Made by a program: the position numbers and the translations under genes | The notes under the pieces: model-generated | The model's input: only the letters and a program-made list of their open reading frames with translations | Told to the model about the DNA's origin: nothing | Database searches by the model: none | Shown here: positions 7,738-15,536 of the stretch, one piece after another | How positions within the stretch are numbered: the first letter of the stretch is position 1 | Layout of the letters: every line of letters starts with the position of its first letter | Assembly: GCA_051653625.1 (NCBI GenBank) | Contig: JBOFWM010000114.1 | Span: 1 to 22,166, forward strand | DNA from: SFDP01 sp051653625 | Lineage (GTDB): Bacteria; Bacillota; Clostridia; Lachnospirales; Lachnospiraceae | Reading direction: 5' to 3' | DNA: 22,166 nucleotides

Positions 7738-8352
7738 ATGAAAGTATTAATTATTAATGGAAGTCCAAGAATGAATGGAAACACATCTGTTGCAACTGCG
7801 CAGATGAAAGAAATATTTCAAGAAGAAGGTATAGAGGTAGAAGAAGTACAAATTGGAAATCAAGCAATTAGAGGATGTATTGCTTGTGGATTTTGTGCAG
7901 AAAATAAAAAATGTGTATTTGATGATGTAGTAAATAAATTAGCACCTAAATTTGAAGAAGCAGACGGTGTAGTTGTAGCAACACCAGTATATTATGCATC
8001 GGCAAATGCTACTACTGTAGCATGTTTAGACAGACTTTTTTATAGCACTTCTTTTAACAAGAGTATGAAGGTTGGAGCAAGTGTTGTATGTGCTAGAAGA
8101 GGAGGATGTTCTTCTACATTTGATGAACTTAACAAATATTTTACCATTTCAAATATGCCGATTGCTGCAAGTCAATACTGGAATGATATTCATGGACGCG
8201 AGCAAGGTCAAGCGACAATGGATGAAGAAGGTATGCAAACTATGCGAGTGCTTGCTAGAAATATGACATTTTTAATGAAGAGCATTGCACTTGGGAAAAA
8301 AGAATTTGGACTTCCTAAAACAGAAGAAAGAAAGTGGACACATTTTATTTAA
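7738..8352 (+). CDS. iron-sulfur flavoprotein / NAD(P)H-dependent FMN reductase
   Basis: A 204-residue flavodoxin-fold protein. The N-terminus MKVLIINGSPRMNGNTS is the FMN-phosphate-binding loop of the NADPH-dependent FMN reductase family. A compact cysteine cluster C-x2-C-x2-C-x5-C (Cys47, 50, 53, 59) matches the motif that binds a [4Fe-4S] cluster in archaeal and clostridial iron-sulfur flavoproteins (Isf). The segment TPVYYASANATT is the usual second flavin contact. It would shuttle electrons between ferredoxin or NAD(P)H and oxidants; the physiological partner is unknown. A strong GGAGG precedes the ATG. The stop codon overlaps the azlD stop on the opposite strand. Confidence 0.88.
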   Translation: MKVLIINGSPRMNGNTSVATAQMKEIFQEEGIEVEEVQIGNQAIRGCIACGFCAENKKCVFDDVVNKLAPKFEEADGVVVATPVYYASANATTVACLDRLFYSTSFNKSMKVGASVVCARRGGCSSTFDELNKYFTISNMPIAASQYWNDIHGREQGQATMDEEGMQTMRVLARNMTFLMKSIALGKKEFGLPKTEERKWTHFI

Positions 8353-8681
8353 AGAAGTCTCAAACAAATCATATAAGTAACTGTTCCAACAAAAATAGAG
8401 AGCAAGATATTTCGTTTCCAAACATGAAGAATTACAACGAGTGCTAGAGCGATACTAGATGCAATGGTACTGTTGGTAAACGTTAAAATATCATTTTTTA
8501 AACAGTAAATAATGAGAATTACCATAATAGATGGAGGAAGAATTGCTGATACTTTTTTTAAAAGTTTTGGCATACTTTCTCCATTTTTAAAAATCAAAAA
8601 TGGAAGAAGGCGTAGTAAAAAAGTGAAAAATGCAGTGATTGCAATTAAAAGTATAGAATACCATATCGTTTGTGTTGTCAT
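8349..8681 (-). CDS. azlD: AzlD-type branched-chain amino acid transport protein
   Basis: A 110-residue, highly hydrophobic protein with about four membrane helices. The LLRLLPFLIFKNG segment near residues 23-35 is typical of AzlD. It is the small subunit of the AzlCD exporter, which in Bacillus subtilis exports branched-chain amino acids and 4-azaleucine. It lies 13 nt downstream of azlC on the minus strand, so the pair is one operon. Its stop (TAA read from 8351 to 8349) overlaps the 3' end of the convergent flavoprotein gene by 4 nt, with no terminator between them. Confidence 0.9.
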   Translation of the reverse strand: MTTQTIWYSILLIAITAFFTFLLRLLPFLIFKNGESMPKLLKKVSAILPPSIMVILIIYCLKNDILTFTNSTIASSIALALVVILHVWKRNILLSIFVGTVTYMICLRLL

Positions 8682-8694
8682 ATGAATACCTCTT

Positions 8695-9396
8695 CTAAGA
8701 TTTTAAGCTGTAACCAGATAATAAGATTACAGTAATAATAAGGGATGGAAGTAAAAAGTTATCGCCACCAAATATAAATAGGCAAATAATGCCAGATAAA
8801 AAACCAATAAATGCAGCTTGTTTGATGATTTTACCTTTACCTAAAATTTGCTCTATTAAAATTACAACAAAAAGTGCAGTCATCGAAAAGTCAATTCCTG
8901 TAAAATCAATCGGTACCCATTCGCCAATTAAAGTTCCAAGAACACATCCAGTAATCCAATATAAATGATCAAATAAAGAAATGAAAAACCAAGAATCATG
9001 ATGTTTTTTCCTATGATCGATTGCTTTACAACTATATAATACAGAATAGGTTTCATCTGTTAATGAAAAAATCATATAGAGTTTCCCTTTTAATTTATGA
9101 AATTCTTCAATAAAAGAAATTCCATAAAACATATGACGACTATTTACGAAAATAGTTGTGATTGCCATTGTTAATGGGGAAACAGCAGCTACCATCATAG
9201 GAACCATGATAAATTGCATGGAACCAGCGTAGATAAATAGGCTCATAAAAAATGCCCATACAAAATTATAACCTGCATTTTGAAGTAAAATTCCAAAAGC
9301 AGTTCCTAAAAAAAGATACCCACACAATACAGGTAGTGAGTGAATAAATGCATATTTTATTCTTGAAAAAAGTGTTTCGTTCATTTTATTTTTCAT
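8695..9396 (-). CDS. azlC: AzlC-type branched-chain amino acid permease
   Basis: A 233-residue membrane protein, the large subunit of the AzlCD exporter. It begins with a short basic N-terminus, then GYLFLGTAFGILLQNAGY and FMSLFIYAGSMQFI, which are hallmarks of AzlC. About six hydrophobic helices follow. The ATG at 9396 directly abuts TAAGGA with no spacer, whereas Met5 at 9384 lies 12 nt from it, so the start could be either. A strong minus-strand promoter lies just upstream. Gene order azlC-azlD is canonical. Substrate range is inferred from family only. Confidence 0.92.
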   Translation of the reverse strand: MKNKMNETLFSRIKYAFIHSLPVLCGYLFLGTAFGILLQNAGYNFVWAFFMSLFIYAGSMQFIMVPMMVAAVSPLTMAITTIFVNSRHMFYGISFIEEFHKLKGKLYMIFSLTDETYSVLYSCKAIDHRKKHHDSWFFISLFDHLYWITGCVLGTLIGEWVPIDFTGIDFSMTALFVVILIEQILGKGKIIKQAAFIGFLSGIICLFIFGGDNFLLPSLIITVILLSGYSLKS

Positions 9397-9422
9397 TCCT
9401 TATCTATAATAAATCCTTATTC

Positions 9423-9451
9423 ACTATACAAAAGAATTAAAAAAATATCAA
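9423..9451 (-). promoter_or_regulatory. promoter of azlCD
   Basis: On the minus strand TTGATA (9451-9446) and TATAGT (9428-9423) are 17 nt apart, matching the sigma-A consensus at 5/6 and 5/6 positions. Transcription should begin near 9416, giving a leader of about 20 nt. Confidence 0.7.
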
Positions 9452-9468
9452 TGAGAACAAAAATAATT

Positions 9469-9498
9469 TTGACAATCATTCTAAAAATAAGGTAATCT
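9469..9498 (+). promoter_or_regulatory. candidate promoter of the HAD phosphatase gene
   Basis: A perfect TTGACA (9469-9474) is followed 18 nt later by TAATCT (9493-9498). The leader to the ATG at 9536 is about 30 nt and contains GAAAGGAT as Shine-Dalgarno. The TGACAATCATTCTAA stretch (9470-9484) partly resembles a Fur box. Confidence 0.5.
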
Positions 9499-9535
9499 TT
9501 TCTAAGGAAATATACAGAAAGAAAGGATCGTACAA

Positions 9536-10345
9536 ATGAAAATATTATTTATGGATTTAGATGGAACCTTATTAAATGATAAAAAGGAAGTGACTCCTAA
9601 AAACAAAAAAGCATTAAAACATGCATTAGAACAAGGTCATAAATTAATAATATGTACTGGGCGTGCGTTAGATAGTGCAAAGAGAACTGCAATAAGATTA
9701 GGGTTAGATGGAGAAGGTTGTTTTGTGGTAGCCTATAATGGGGGTCAAATATATGATATGGAAAAAAATGAATTAATTTATACTTGTCAAGTTCCTGTTG
9801 AAATTACAGATCGTATTGTTTTGGAAGCAAAAAAGTTCGGAGTACATCTTCAAGCATATGGAACAAAGGAGATTATTACAGAAGAAGAAAATGAATGTGT
9901 AAAAAGATATGCTAAAATTCTAAGTATGGAGTATAAAGTGGTACCTTCAATGATGAAAGAAGTGGAGTATAGTACACCAAAATTACTTGCTATTGAATTT
10001 GAACAACCAGAACGTTTGCGTGAGTTTAGAGACCTTTTAAAAGAATGTACGAATGAAATGGTAGATCTATTTTTTTCTTGTAAGGAGTATTTGGAAATTA
10101 TGCCAGTTGGAGTTTCAAAAGGATTTGCGATTAAATGGCTTTGTAATTATTTAAATATACCTCTAGAAAATTCTGTTGCTGTTGGGGATGAAGAAAATGA
10201 TTTAGCGATGATTAAAACAGCGCATGTAGGGTGTGCAATGAAAAATGGAGTACCAGCAGTACATGCTGTTGCAGACTATATCACAAAGTATGATTGCAAC
10301 AATGATGGAGTTGCAGAAGTTATTAAGACGTTTGTCTTATCGTAA
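9536..10345 (+). CDS. Cof-type HAD-IIB family hydrolase
   Basis: A 269-residue haloacid dehalogenase-like phosphatase. Motif I is FMDLDGTLL with nucleophile Asp7 and acid/base Asp9. The CTGRALDS segment is motif II. A C2-type cap follows (about residues 85-190). Then SKGFAIKWLC carries the motif III lysine, and VAVGDEENDLAMI provides the Mg-binding acidic pair of motif IV. Cof/YbiV/YidA family members dephosphorylate sugar phosphates, FMN, PLP or similar small metabolites in the cytoplasm, and the actual substrate cannot be told from sequence. It is divergent from azlCD and probably monocistronic. The next gene has its own promoter. Confidence 0.93.
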   Translation: MKILFMDLDGTLLNDKKEVTPKNKKALKHALEQGHKLIICTGRALDSAKRTAIRLGLDGEGCFVVAYNGGQIYDMEKNELIYTCQVPVEITDRIVLEAKKFGVHLQAYGTKEIITEEENECVKRYAKILSMEYKVVPSMMKEVEYSTPKLLAIEFEQPERLREFRDLLKECTNEMVDLFFSCKEYLEIMPVGVSKGFAIKWLCNYLNIPLENSVAVGDEENDLAMIKTAHVGCAMKNGVPAVHAVADYITKYDCNNDGVAEVIKTFVLS

Positions 10346-10378
10346 AGATAGATCTTGTTGTCTATGGAAGTGTTTCTA

Positions 10379-10409
10379 TTCAAAATTTATTTACTTTAGA
10401 AATTTTGAA
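10379..10409. repeat. 10-bp perfect inverted repeat between HAD and ECF genes
   Basis: TTCAAAATTT and AAATTTTGAA flank an 11-nt spacer. No T-run follows on either strand, so it is not a canonical terminator. It lies 20 nt upstream of the promoter for the ECF gene, so it could be an operator or a weak 3' hairpin of the HAD transcript. Confidence 0.45.
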
Positions 10410-10428
10410 GACATACTTGAAAAAAATC

Positions 10429-10457
10429 TTGGCATTATTAAGATTATGTACTACAAT
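10429..10457 (+). promoter_or_regulatory. promoter of the ECF S-component/kinase pair
   Basis: TTGGCA (10429-10434) and TACAAT (10452-10457) are exactly 17 nt apart, 5/6 matches each. Transcription near 10464 gives a leader of about 47 nt, too short for a vitamin riboswitch. Confidence 0.65.
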
Positions 10458-10510
10458 AGAGCAAAATATGAAATTCTAAATGATGTACCAATAAATGTAG
10501 GAGAAAAAGT

Positions 10511-11062
10511 ATGCAAACAAAAAAAATGGTAACAAGAGATATTGCAATCAGTGGTTTATTTATAGCAATTGGCATAATACTACCTTTCTTTACAGGTAAT
10601 ATTCCTTTAATTGGAAACATGTTATTGCCAATGCATATTCCAGTATTATTTTGCGGACTAATTTGTGGATGGAAGTATGGGACATTTGTAGGGGCGATTT
10701 TACCGATAGTAAGATATTTTCTTTTTGGAATGCCTATTTTATTTCCAATCGGAATTGCAATGGCATTTGAAATGGCAACATATGGTTTTATAATAGGTAT
10801 TATATATTTTAAAAGAAAAAAGATTGTACACATTTATTATTCTCTCATATCGGCAATGGTTCTTGGAAGAGTTGTTTGGGGAATTGTAATGTATATGCTA
10901 TTAAAAATTAGTGGTGGAAGTTTTACAATGGATGCATTTGTTGCAGGAGCGTTTTTAAATGCAATTCCAGGAATTATTATCCAATTGATTTTGATTCCAA
11001 TGATAATGATTATTTTAGATCGAGTAGGTATTGTTTTATTACATAAAGGTGAATCAATATAA
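10511..11062 (+). CDS. ECF transporter S component (substrate unknown)
   Basis: A 183-residue membrane protein with five to six hydrophobic helices. It starts with a short basic tail and the DIAISGLFIAIGIILPF helix, which carries the Ala/Gly-rich pattern that S components use to dock on EcfT. Conserved loops MLLPMHIPVLFCGLICG and LFGMPILFPIGIAMAFE follow; this arrangement is common in ECF S components of Clostridia. EcfA/EcfA'/EcfT are not in the window, so it would use a shared energising module (group II). It imports a vitamin or other micronutrient. It overlaps the downstream kinase by 1 nt, so the substrate may be something that kinase phosphorylates. GTAGGAG precedes the ATG. Confidence 0.82.
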   Translation: MQTKKMVTRDIAISGLFIAIGIILPFFTGNIPLIGNMLLPMHIPVLFCGLICGWKYGTFVGAILPIVRYFLFGMPILFPIGIAMAFEMATYGFIIGIIYFKRKKIVHIYYSLISAMVLGRVVWGIVMYMLLKISGGSFTMDAFVAGAFLNAIPGIIIQLILIPMIMIILDRVGIVLLHKGESI

Positions 11063-11670
11063 TGATGGAATTAATGAGTGAAGCAATAAAAAATGAAATT
11101 TTTCAAACAAAACAAGAAGAAAATCGTACATTTGTTGTAGCAATTGATGGAAGGTGTGCATCTGGTAAAACGACAATTTCTAAATATTTAGAACAAGCAT
11201 TGGATTGTAATGTGATTCATATGGATGATTTTTTTCTTCCCCATGCGAAACGTATGGACGACTGGATGGATGTGGTTGGAAGTACTATAGAATTTGAGCG
11301 TTTGACAAATGAAATTTTAAAGCCTTCTCTTGATAAGAAAGAAGTAAAACCCATTCTTTATCGTGCGTTTGATTGCAAGAACCAAGTATATTATGATAAA
11401 AAAAATATTACATCAAAGCCTTTTTTAATTATAGAAGGTGCATATTCTCATTTTCCAGAACTAGAAAAGTATTATGATTTGAAATTATTTTTAGATGTAA
11501 CACCATACGAACAACAAAAAAGAATTTTAAAACGTAATGGAAAAATTGGGTTAGAACAATTTAATCGAATATGGATTCCGTTAGAAGAAATGTATTTTAA
11601 GCAATTTCAAATAAGAGAAACATGTGAAAAAATATATTATTCAGAAAAAATAGATGATTTTATAGGATAA
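11062..11670 (+). CDS. P-loop kinase, uridine kinase-like
   Basis: A 202-residue cytoplasmic P-loop kinase of the uridine kinase/phosphoribulokinase superfamily. Walker A is GRCASGKT (residues 30-37). HMDDFFLP (53-60) is the acidic substrate loop seen in uridine and nicotinamide-riboside kinases. IIEGAYSHFPEL is the Walker B region, and LKRNGK is a lid-type basic segment. The ATG overlaps the last base of the S-component stop; a second ATG follows at 11065. Substrate is not predictable: uridine, a vitamin such as nicotinamide riboside, or another alcohol are all possible. Coupling to an importer suggests trapping of the imported compound by phosphorylation. Confidence 0.8.
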   Translation: MMELMSEAIKNEIFQTKQEENRTFVVAIDGRCASGKTTISKYLEQALDCNVIHMDDFFLPHAKRMDDWMDVVGSTIEFERLTNEILKPSLDKKEVKPILYRAFDCKNQVYYDKKNITSKPFLIIEGAYSHFPELEKYYDLKLFLDVTPYEQQKRILKRNGKIGLEQFNRIWIPLEEMYFKQFQIRETCEKIYYSEKIDDFIG

Positions 11671-11712
11671 GTATGATATGATATAAAAAGTATAGTTTTA
11701 GGAGGAGGAAAA

Positions 11713-12099
11713 ATGATTAATTCAGTTTATACCAATATTGATATCTATGCAAAAGCGGCAGATGCAGCATGGTTACGTAATGATGCGATTTCTAATAATA
11801 TTGCAAATGTAGATACCCCTGGATACAAAAGACAAGATGTATCATTTGAAACTCAACTTGAACGAGCGTTAACAACTGCAAGTGGTAGTACGGTACGTCA
11901 AAAAATTAGAAATTTGAAGTCAAGTGATTTAGAAGCAAGACCATATACGGATTATGCAAATTATTCTTATAGATTAGATGGTAACAATGTAGATATTGAT
12001 ACGGAAAATGTTGAATTAGCAGCAAATCAAATTAAATACAATGGACTGATGCAAATCATGTCAGGGAAATTCAATAGTTTGAAAAGTGTTATGGGATAA
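11713..12099 (+). CDS. flgB: flagellar basal-body rod protein FlgB
   Basis: A 128-residue proximal rod subunit of the flagellar basal body, exported through the type III flagellar apparatus. The N-terminal NDAISNNIANVDTPGYKRQDV is the rod/hook signature, and the C-terminal heptad-like NVELAANQIKYNGLMQIMSGKFNSLKSVMG is the family coiled coil. Length is normal and both ends are intact, so the gene appears functional. AGGAGGAGG lies 5 nt before the ATG. It is the only flagellar gene in the window: flgC and fliE, which usually follow it, are absent, and a strong terminator closes the transcript. No sigma-D-type promoter is evident upstream. Confidence 0.94.
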   Translation: MINSVYTNIDIYAKAADAAWLRNDAISNNIANVDTPGYKRQDVSFETQLERALTTASGSTVRQKIRNLKSSDLEARPYTDYANYSYRLDGNNVDIDTENVELAANQIKYNGLMQIMSGKFNSLKSVMG

Positions 12100-12114
12100 T
12101 GAGAAAATAGAGAA

Positions 12115-12146
12115 AGCGGTCAAATCTTAATTTGATCGCTTTTTTT
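12115..12146 (+). terminator. Rho-independent terminator after flgB
   Basis: AGCGGTCAAAT pairs with ATTTGATCGCT in an 11-bp stem (one G-U pair) with a 4-nt loop CTTA, followed by six further T residues. It separates flgB from the helicase operon. Confidence 0.93.
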
Positions 12147-12150
12147 CGGA

Positions 12151-12156
12151 TATAAT
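12151..12156 (+). promoter_or_regulatory. -10 element of the helicase operon
   Basis: A perfect TATAAT lies only 4 nt after the flgB terminator T-run. The -35 would lie inside the terminator stem (TTAATT at 12127-12132, spacer 18), so terminator and promoter overlap physically. Confidence 0.45.
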
Positions 12157-12185
12157 CTGGAAAGCAAGAAAGTGAGAAGATAAAA

Positions 12186-13631
12186 ATGCAAGAAAATAGT
12201 AAAAAGGGATTTGAAGAATTTCCATTAAGTAAAGAAATGATGGAAACGCTTTCTTTGCTGAAATATGAAATGCCCACAAAAATACAACGTGAAGCGATTC
12301 CATATATTTTAGATGGAAAAGATTTAGTAGGACAAGCACAAACAGGAAGTGGGAAAACGGCAGCATTTGGAATACCTCTTTGTGAAAATGTGATATGGGA
12401 TATGCATCATCCACAAGTATTAGTGTTAGAGCCAACAAGAGAGCTTGCGCTTCAAGTGAAAGAGGAATTACATTGTATTGGGAGAAAGAAAAGATTAAAA
12501 GTACCAGTGGTATTTGGTGGAATGCCAATACAAAAAGAAATTATGACAATTAAACAAAAGAGTCATATCTTAGTTGGGACACCAGGGCGTGTAATGGATC
12601 ATATTCGAAGAGGAAGTTTTGATGTGTCTCATATTAAATACGTGGTGATAGATGAAGCAGATCATATGCTTAACATGGGATTTTTAGAAGAAGTGGAAGG
12701 AATAATAAATATCATAAAAGAAAATCATCCACAATATTTATTGTTTTCTGCTACATTTGATTCTAATATCAATCATTTAATAGAGAAGTATTTAAAGAAA
12801 CCAATCTATATTACAATTGAAGAAGAGCAAAAAACGGTAGAACAGATTAAACAATTCGTCTATTACGTAGAACATGAGGAGAAACTGCAGGTACTATTAG
12901 ATTTGCTTGTAACAGAAAATCCAAAGGAATGTATTATATTTTGTGGTACAAGAGAAATGGTGGATCGTCTTTTTCAGATGTTGAAACGAAAAGGAATAAA
13001 ATCAGGTGCATTACATGGTGGTATGGAACAACGTCAAAGACTAGATACGGTAGAAGCTTTTCGAGAAGGTAGGTTTCTAACCCTTGTAACAACGGATGTT
13101 GCAGCAAGAGGAATCGACTTTCCAGGAATTACACATGTATTTAATTACGATTTTCCAACAAATATGGAACATTATGTGCATAGAGTGGGGCGAACGGGTC
13201 GCAATAAAAAAAGTGGGATCGCCATTAGTTTTGTAGCAAAATCGGAACAGGACTTATTTGAAAAGACAAGGGAATACACAAATGCAACAATTGAAAAAAG
13301 AATGATTCCTACGAAAGAAGAAGTAAAAGAAAAAAGAGGAGCATATGATAAAAGGCAAAATCAAAAAAGAAAAAAGCCTGTAACAAAAAAGGATGCATTT
13401 CAGGATTCTATTATGACGCTTATGATTAGCGGTGGCAAAAAATCAAAAATGCGAGCTGGAGATATTGTTGGAGCAATTTGTTCTGTTGATGGATTAGAAG
13501 CCGATGATATTGGAAGTATCGATATAAGAGAAAGCATGACATATGTAGAAATTTTAAATGGAAAAGGGAAATCAGTAAAAACGGTATTGGAAAAGAAAAC
13601 AATAAAAGGCAAAATAAGAAAAATAAAATAG
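12186..13631 (+). CDS. dbpA: DEAD-box RNA helicase, DbpA/YxiN type
   Basis: A 481-residue ATP-dependent RNA helicase, very close in length to B. subtilis YxiN. All DEAD-box motifs are present: Q-motif region FEEFPLSKEM, AQTGSGKT (I), PTRELALQ (Ia), TPGRVMDH (Ib), VIDEADHM (II), FSATF (III), IIFCGT (IV), TTDVAARGID (V) and HRVGRTGR (VI). A lysine-rich linker (about 365-400) leads to a C-terminal DbpA RNA-binding domain, about 400-478, including MISGGKKSKMRAGDIVGAI and IGSIDIRESMTYVEI. That domain targets 23S rRNA hairpin 92, so the role is 50S ribosome assembly. The Shine-Dalgarno is weak (GTGAGAAGAT). It leads an apparent three-gene operon with rnhA and the M18 peptidase. Confidence 0.94.
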   Translation: MQENSKKGFEEFPLSKEMMETLSLLKYEMPTKIQREAIPYILDGKDLVGQAQTGSGKTAAFGIPLCENVIWDMHHPQVLVLEPTRELALQVKEELHCIGRKKRLKVPVVFGGMPIQKEIMTIKQKSHILVGTPGRVMDHIRRGSFDVSHIKYVVIDEADHMLNMGFLEEVEGIINIIKENHPQYLLFSATFDSNINHLIEKYLKKPIYITIEEEQKTVEQIKQFVYYVEHEEKLQVLLDLLVTENPKECIIFCGTREMVDRLFQMLKRKGIKSGALHGGMEQRQRLDTVEAFREGRFLTLVTTDVAARGIDFPGITHVFNYDFPTNMEHYVHRVGRTGRNKKSGIAISFVAKSEQDLFEKTREYTNATIEKRMIPTKEEVKEKRGAYDKRQNQKRKKPVTKKDAFQDSIMTLMISGGKKSKMRAGDIVGAICSVDGLEADDIGSIDIRESMTYVEILNGKGKSVKTVLEKKTIKGKIRKIK

Positions 13632-13650
13632 GAAGAAAGAATAGGATTTT

Positions 13651-14256
13651 ATGGCTAAGAAATTTTATGCAATTCGAAAAGGAAATAAAACAGGAGTTTT
13701 TACAACTTGGGAGGAATGTAAAAAGTATATACATGGATATTCTGGAGCAGAATATAAAAGCTTTTTAACGTTAGACGAAGCAAAACAATATATTGATGTT
13801 GGAGCAGCTTATGAAAAACAAGTAAACACAAGAAGCAAAGGTGTAGAAGCTTATGTAGATGGAAGTTATCATGCAACTACAAAAGAATTTTCTTATGGGA
13901 TGATTATTTTAGAAAATGGACAAGAGCACATGTTCTACAAAAAATTTCAAGACGAAGAGCTAGCAAAGATGCGAAATGTTGCTGGAGAAATTTTAGGTGC
14001 AAGGGCTGCAATGGAATATGCATTAGAACATGGTATTTTAGAAATTAGTATTTATTATGATTATGAGGGAATTGCAAAATGGTGTTTGGGTGATTGGAAG
14101 ACAAACAAAGATGGAACGAAGGATTATAAAGCATTTTATGATTCCATAAAAGATAGAGTGAAGGTGAATTTTGTGAAAGTAAAAGGTCATTCCAATGATA
14201 AATACAATGACATTGCAGATGGTCTCGCAAAAAAAGCATTAGGAATTACATCGTAG
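13651..14256 (+). CDS. rnhA: ribonuclease HI with N-terminal hybrid-binding (viroplasmin-like) domain
   Basis: A 201-residue type 1 RNase H that cleaves RNA in RNA:DNA hybrids. Residues 3-48 (KKFYAIRKGNKTGVFTTWEE, YKSFLTLDEAKQYI) form the caulimovirus VI/viroplasmin-like domain, equivalent to the eukaryotic RNase H1 hybrid-binding domain. Residues 65-197 are the catalytic core, with Asp70 (YVDGSY), Glu113 (GEILGARAAMEYAL), Asp137 (YYDYEGIAKW), His180 (VKGHSND) and Asp190 as the expected metal and catalytic residues. It begins 19 nt after the helicase stop, with AGGAAGAAAGAATAGGA upstream, so it is likely co-transcribed. Probable role: removal of R-loops or primers. Confidence 0.95.
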   Translation: MAKKFYAIRKGNKTGVFTTWEECKKYIHGYSGAEYKSFLTLDEAKQYIDVGAAYEKQVNTRSKGVEAYVDGSYHATTKEFSYGMIILENGQEHMFYKKFQDEELAKMRNVAGEILGARAAMEYALEHGILEISIYYDYEGIAKWCLGDWKTNKDGTKDYKAFYDSIKDRVKVNFVKVKGHSNDKYNDIADGLAKKALGITS

Positions 14257-14276
14257 GGAAAGGAAGGATAGAGCAC

Positions 14277-15509
14277 TTGATTTCGGAATTTATATCGTTT
14301 ATTAAAGAGAGTAAAACAACATTTCATTGTATAGAAGAAGTGAAAAAATGTTTAAAACAACATAGAGTTTGTGAGATAAAAGAAAAGGAAGAGTTAAAAC
14401 TTTCAAAAGGGGAGACGTATTATAAAGTTAGAAATGATTCCTCAATTATTGCATTTAAAATTCCAGAAGGAAGCATCAAAGGATTTCATATCGTGGCAAG
14501 TCATAGTGATACACCTACTTTTAAAGTAAAAGAAAATCCAGAGATATGTGTAGAAAATCAGTATAATAAATTAAATGTAGAAGGCTATGGTGGAATGATT
14601 TTATCCACCTGGCTTGATCGTCCATTATCTGTAGCTGGAAGAATTGTTGTGAAAGAAAAAGGGGAACTTGTTTCAAAACTAGTAGATTTAAAAGATGTTA
14701 CTTGTGTGATTCCCAATATGGCAATTCACTTAAATAGAGAAATGAATAAAGGAATAGAATACAATAAACAAATAGATATGTTGCCTTTATTTTCTATGAA
14801 TAAAGAAGATAAAATTATGGACCATGTAAAAGAAGAAGTATTAGGAAGTGATTTGTATTTATATAATATAGAAGAGCCAAGAATTTTAGGTGTAAATAGT
14901 GAATTTCTTCTTGCACCAAGAATTGACGATATGGAATGTATTTTTGCCTCTTTAAAAAGGTTTGTTGAAGAAACTTCTAAAGAGTATGTTACCGTACTTG
15001 CAGTTTTTGATAATGAAGAAGTAGGAAGCAGAACGAGACAAGGTGCAGACTCCAATTTTCTAGAAAGTACATTAGAGGAGATTATGAAGCATTGCGATGT
15101 GATAGACAAGAAAGAGCAGCTTTTTGCAAATAGCTTTATGGTCTCGGCAGATAATGCACATGGGGTGCATCCAAATCATCCAGAAAAGTCGGACCCAACG
15201 AATCGACCGTTTTTAAATGGTGGAATTGTAATCAAATATCACGGAGGTCAACAATACACCACGGATGGATTTAGTGCAGCTTATGTAAAATCCATATGCA
15301 AAGAAGCTGCTATTCCAACACAAAACTTTGCAAATAGGTCGGACATGGTAGGAGGTTTCACACTTGGAAATGTATCGATTGCTCATGTTTCTATACCGAG
15401 TGTAGATATTGGATTAGCACAATTGGCAATGCATTCTTCTATGGAAACGACAGGAACGAAAGACCTAGAGTATATGGTGGAATTCTGCAAAGCATTTTAT
15501 AAAATATAG
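14277..15509 (+). CDS. apeB: M18 family aminopeptidase
   Basis: A 410-residue cytosolic dizinc aminopeptidase of the aspartyl aminopeptidase family. Expected metal and catalytic residues are visible: His76 and Asp78 in ASHSDTP, Asp217 in APRIDD, Glu247/Glu248 in FDNEEVGSRTRQGADS, Asp292 in SADNAHGVHPNHPEKSDPTN, and His386 in LAQLAMHSSMET. It would release N-terminal acidic or other residues from peptides during turnover. The start codon is TTG at 14277, with AGGAAGG about 9 nt upstream and no ATG giving a full N-terminus. It follows rnhA by 20 nt and probably ends the operon. The family assignment is firm; the exact specificity is not. Confidence 0.94.
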   Translation: MISEFISFIKESKTTFHCIEEVKKCLKQHRVCEIKEKEELKLSKGETYYKVRNDSSIIAFKIPEGSIKGFHIVASHSDTPTFKVKENPEICVENQYNKLNVEGYGGMILSTWLDRPLSVAGRIVVKEKGELVSKLVDLKDVTCVIPNMAIHLNREMNKGIEYNKQIDMLPLFSMNKEDKIMDHVKEEVLGSDLYLYNIEEPRILGVNSEFLLAPRIDDMECIFASLKRFVEETSKEYVTVLAVFDNEEVGSRTRQGADSNFLESTLEEIMKHCDVIDKKEQLFANSFMVSADNAHGVHPNHPEKSDPTNRPFLNGGIVIKYHGGQQYTTDGFSAAYVKSICKEAAIPTQNFANRSDMVGGFTLGNVSIAHVSIPSVDIGLAQLAMHSSMETTGTKDLEYMVEFCKAFYKI

Positions 15510-15536
15510 GGAGTAATAAAAGGAAACTTTGTACTG

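Noticed and set aside
10346..10510. Vitamin riboswitch for the ECF S component
   Set aside because: A good promoter at 10429-10457 leaves a leader of only about 47 nt, and no known aptamer motif was recognised.
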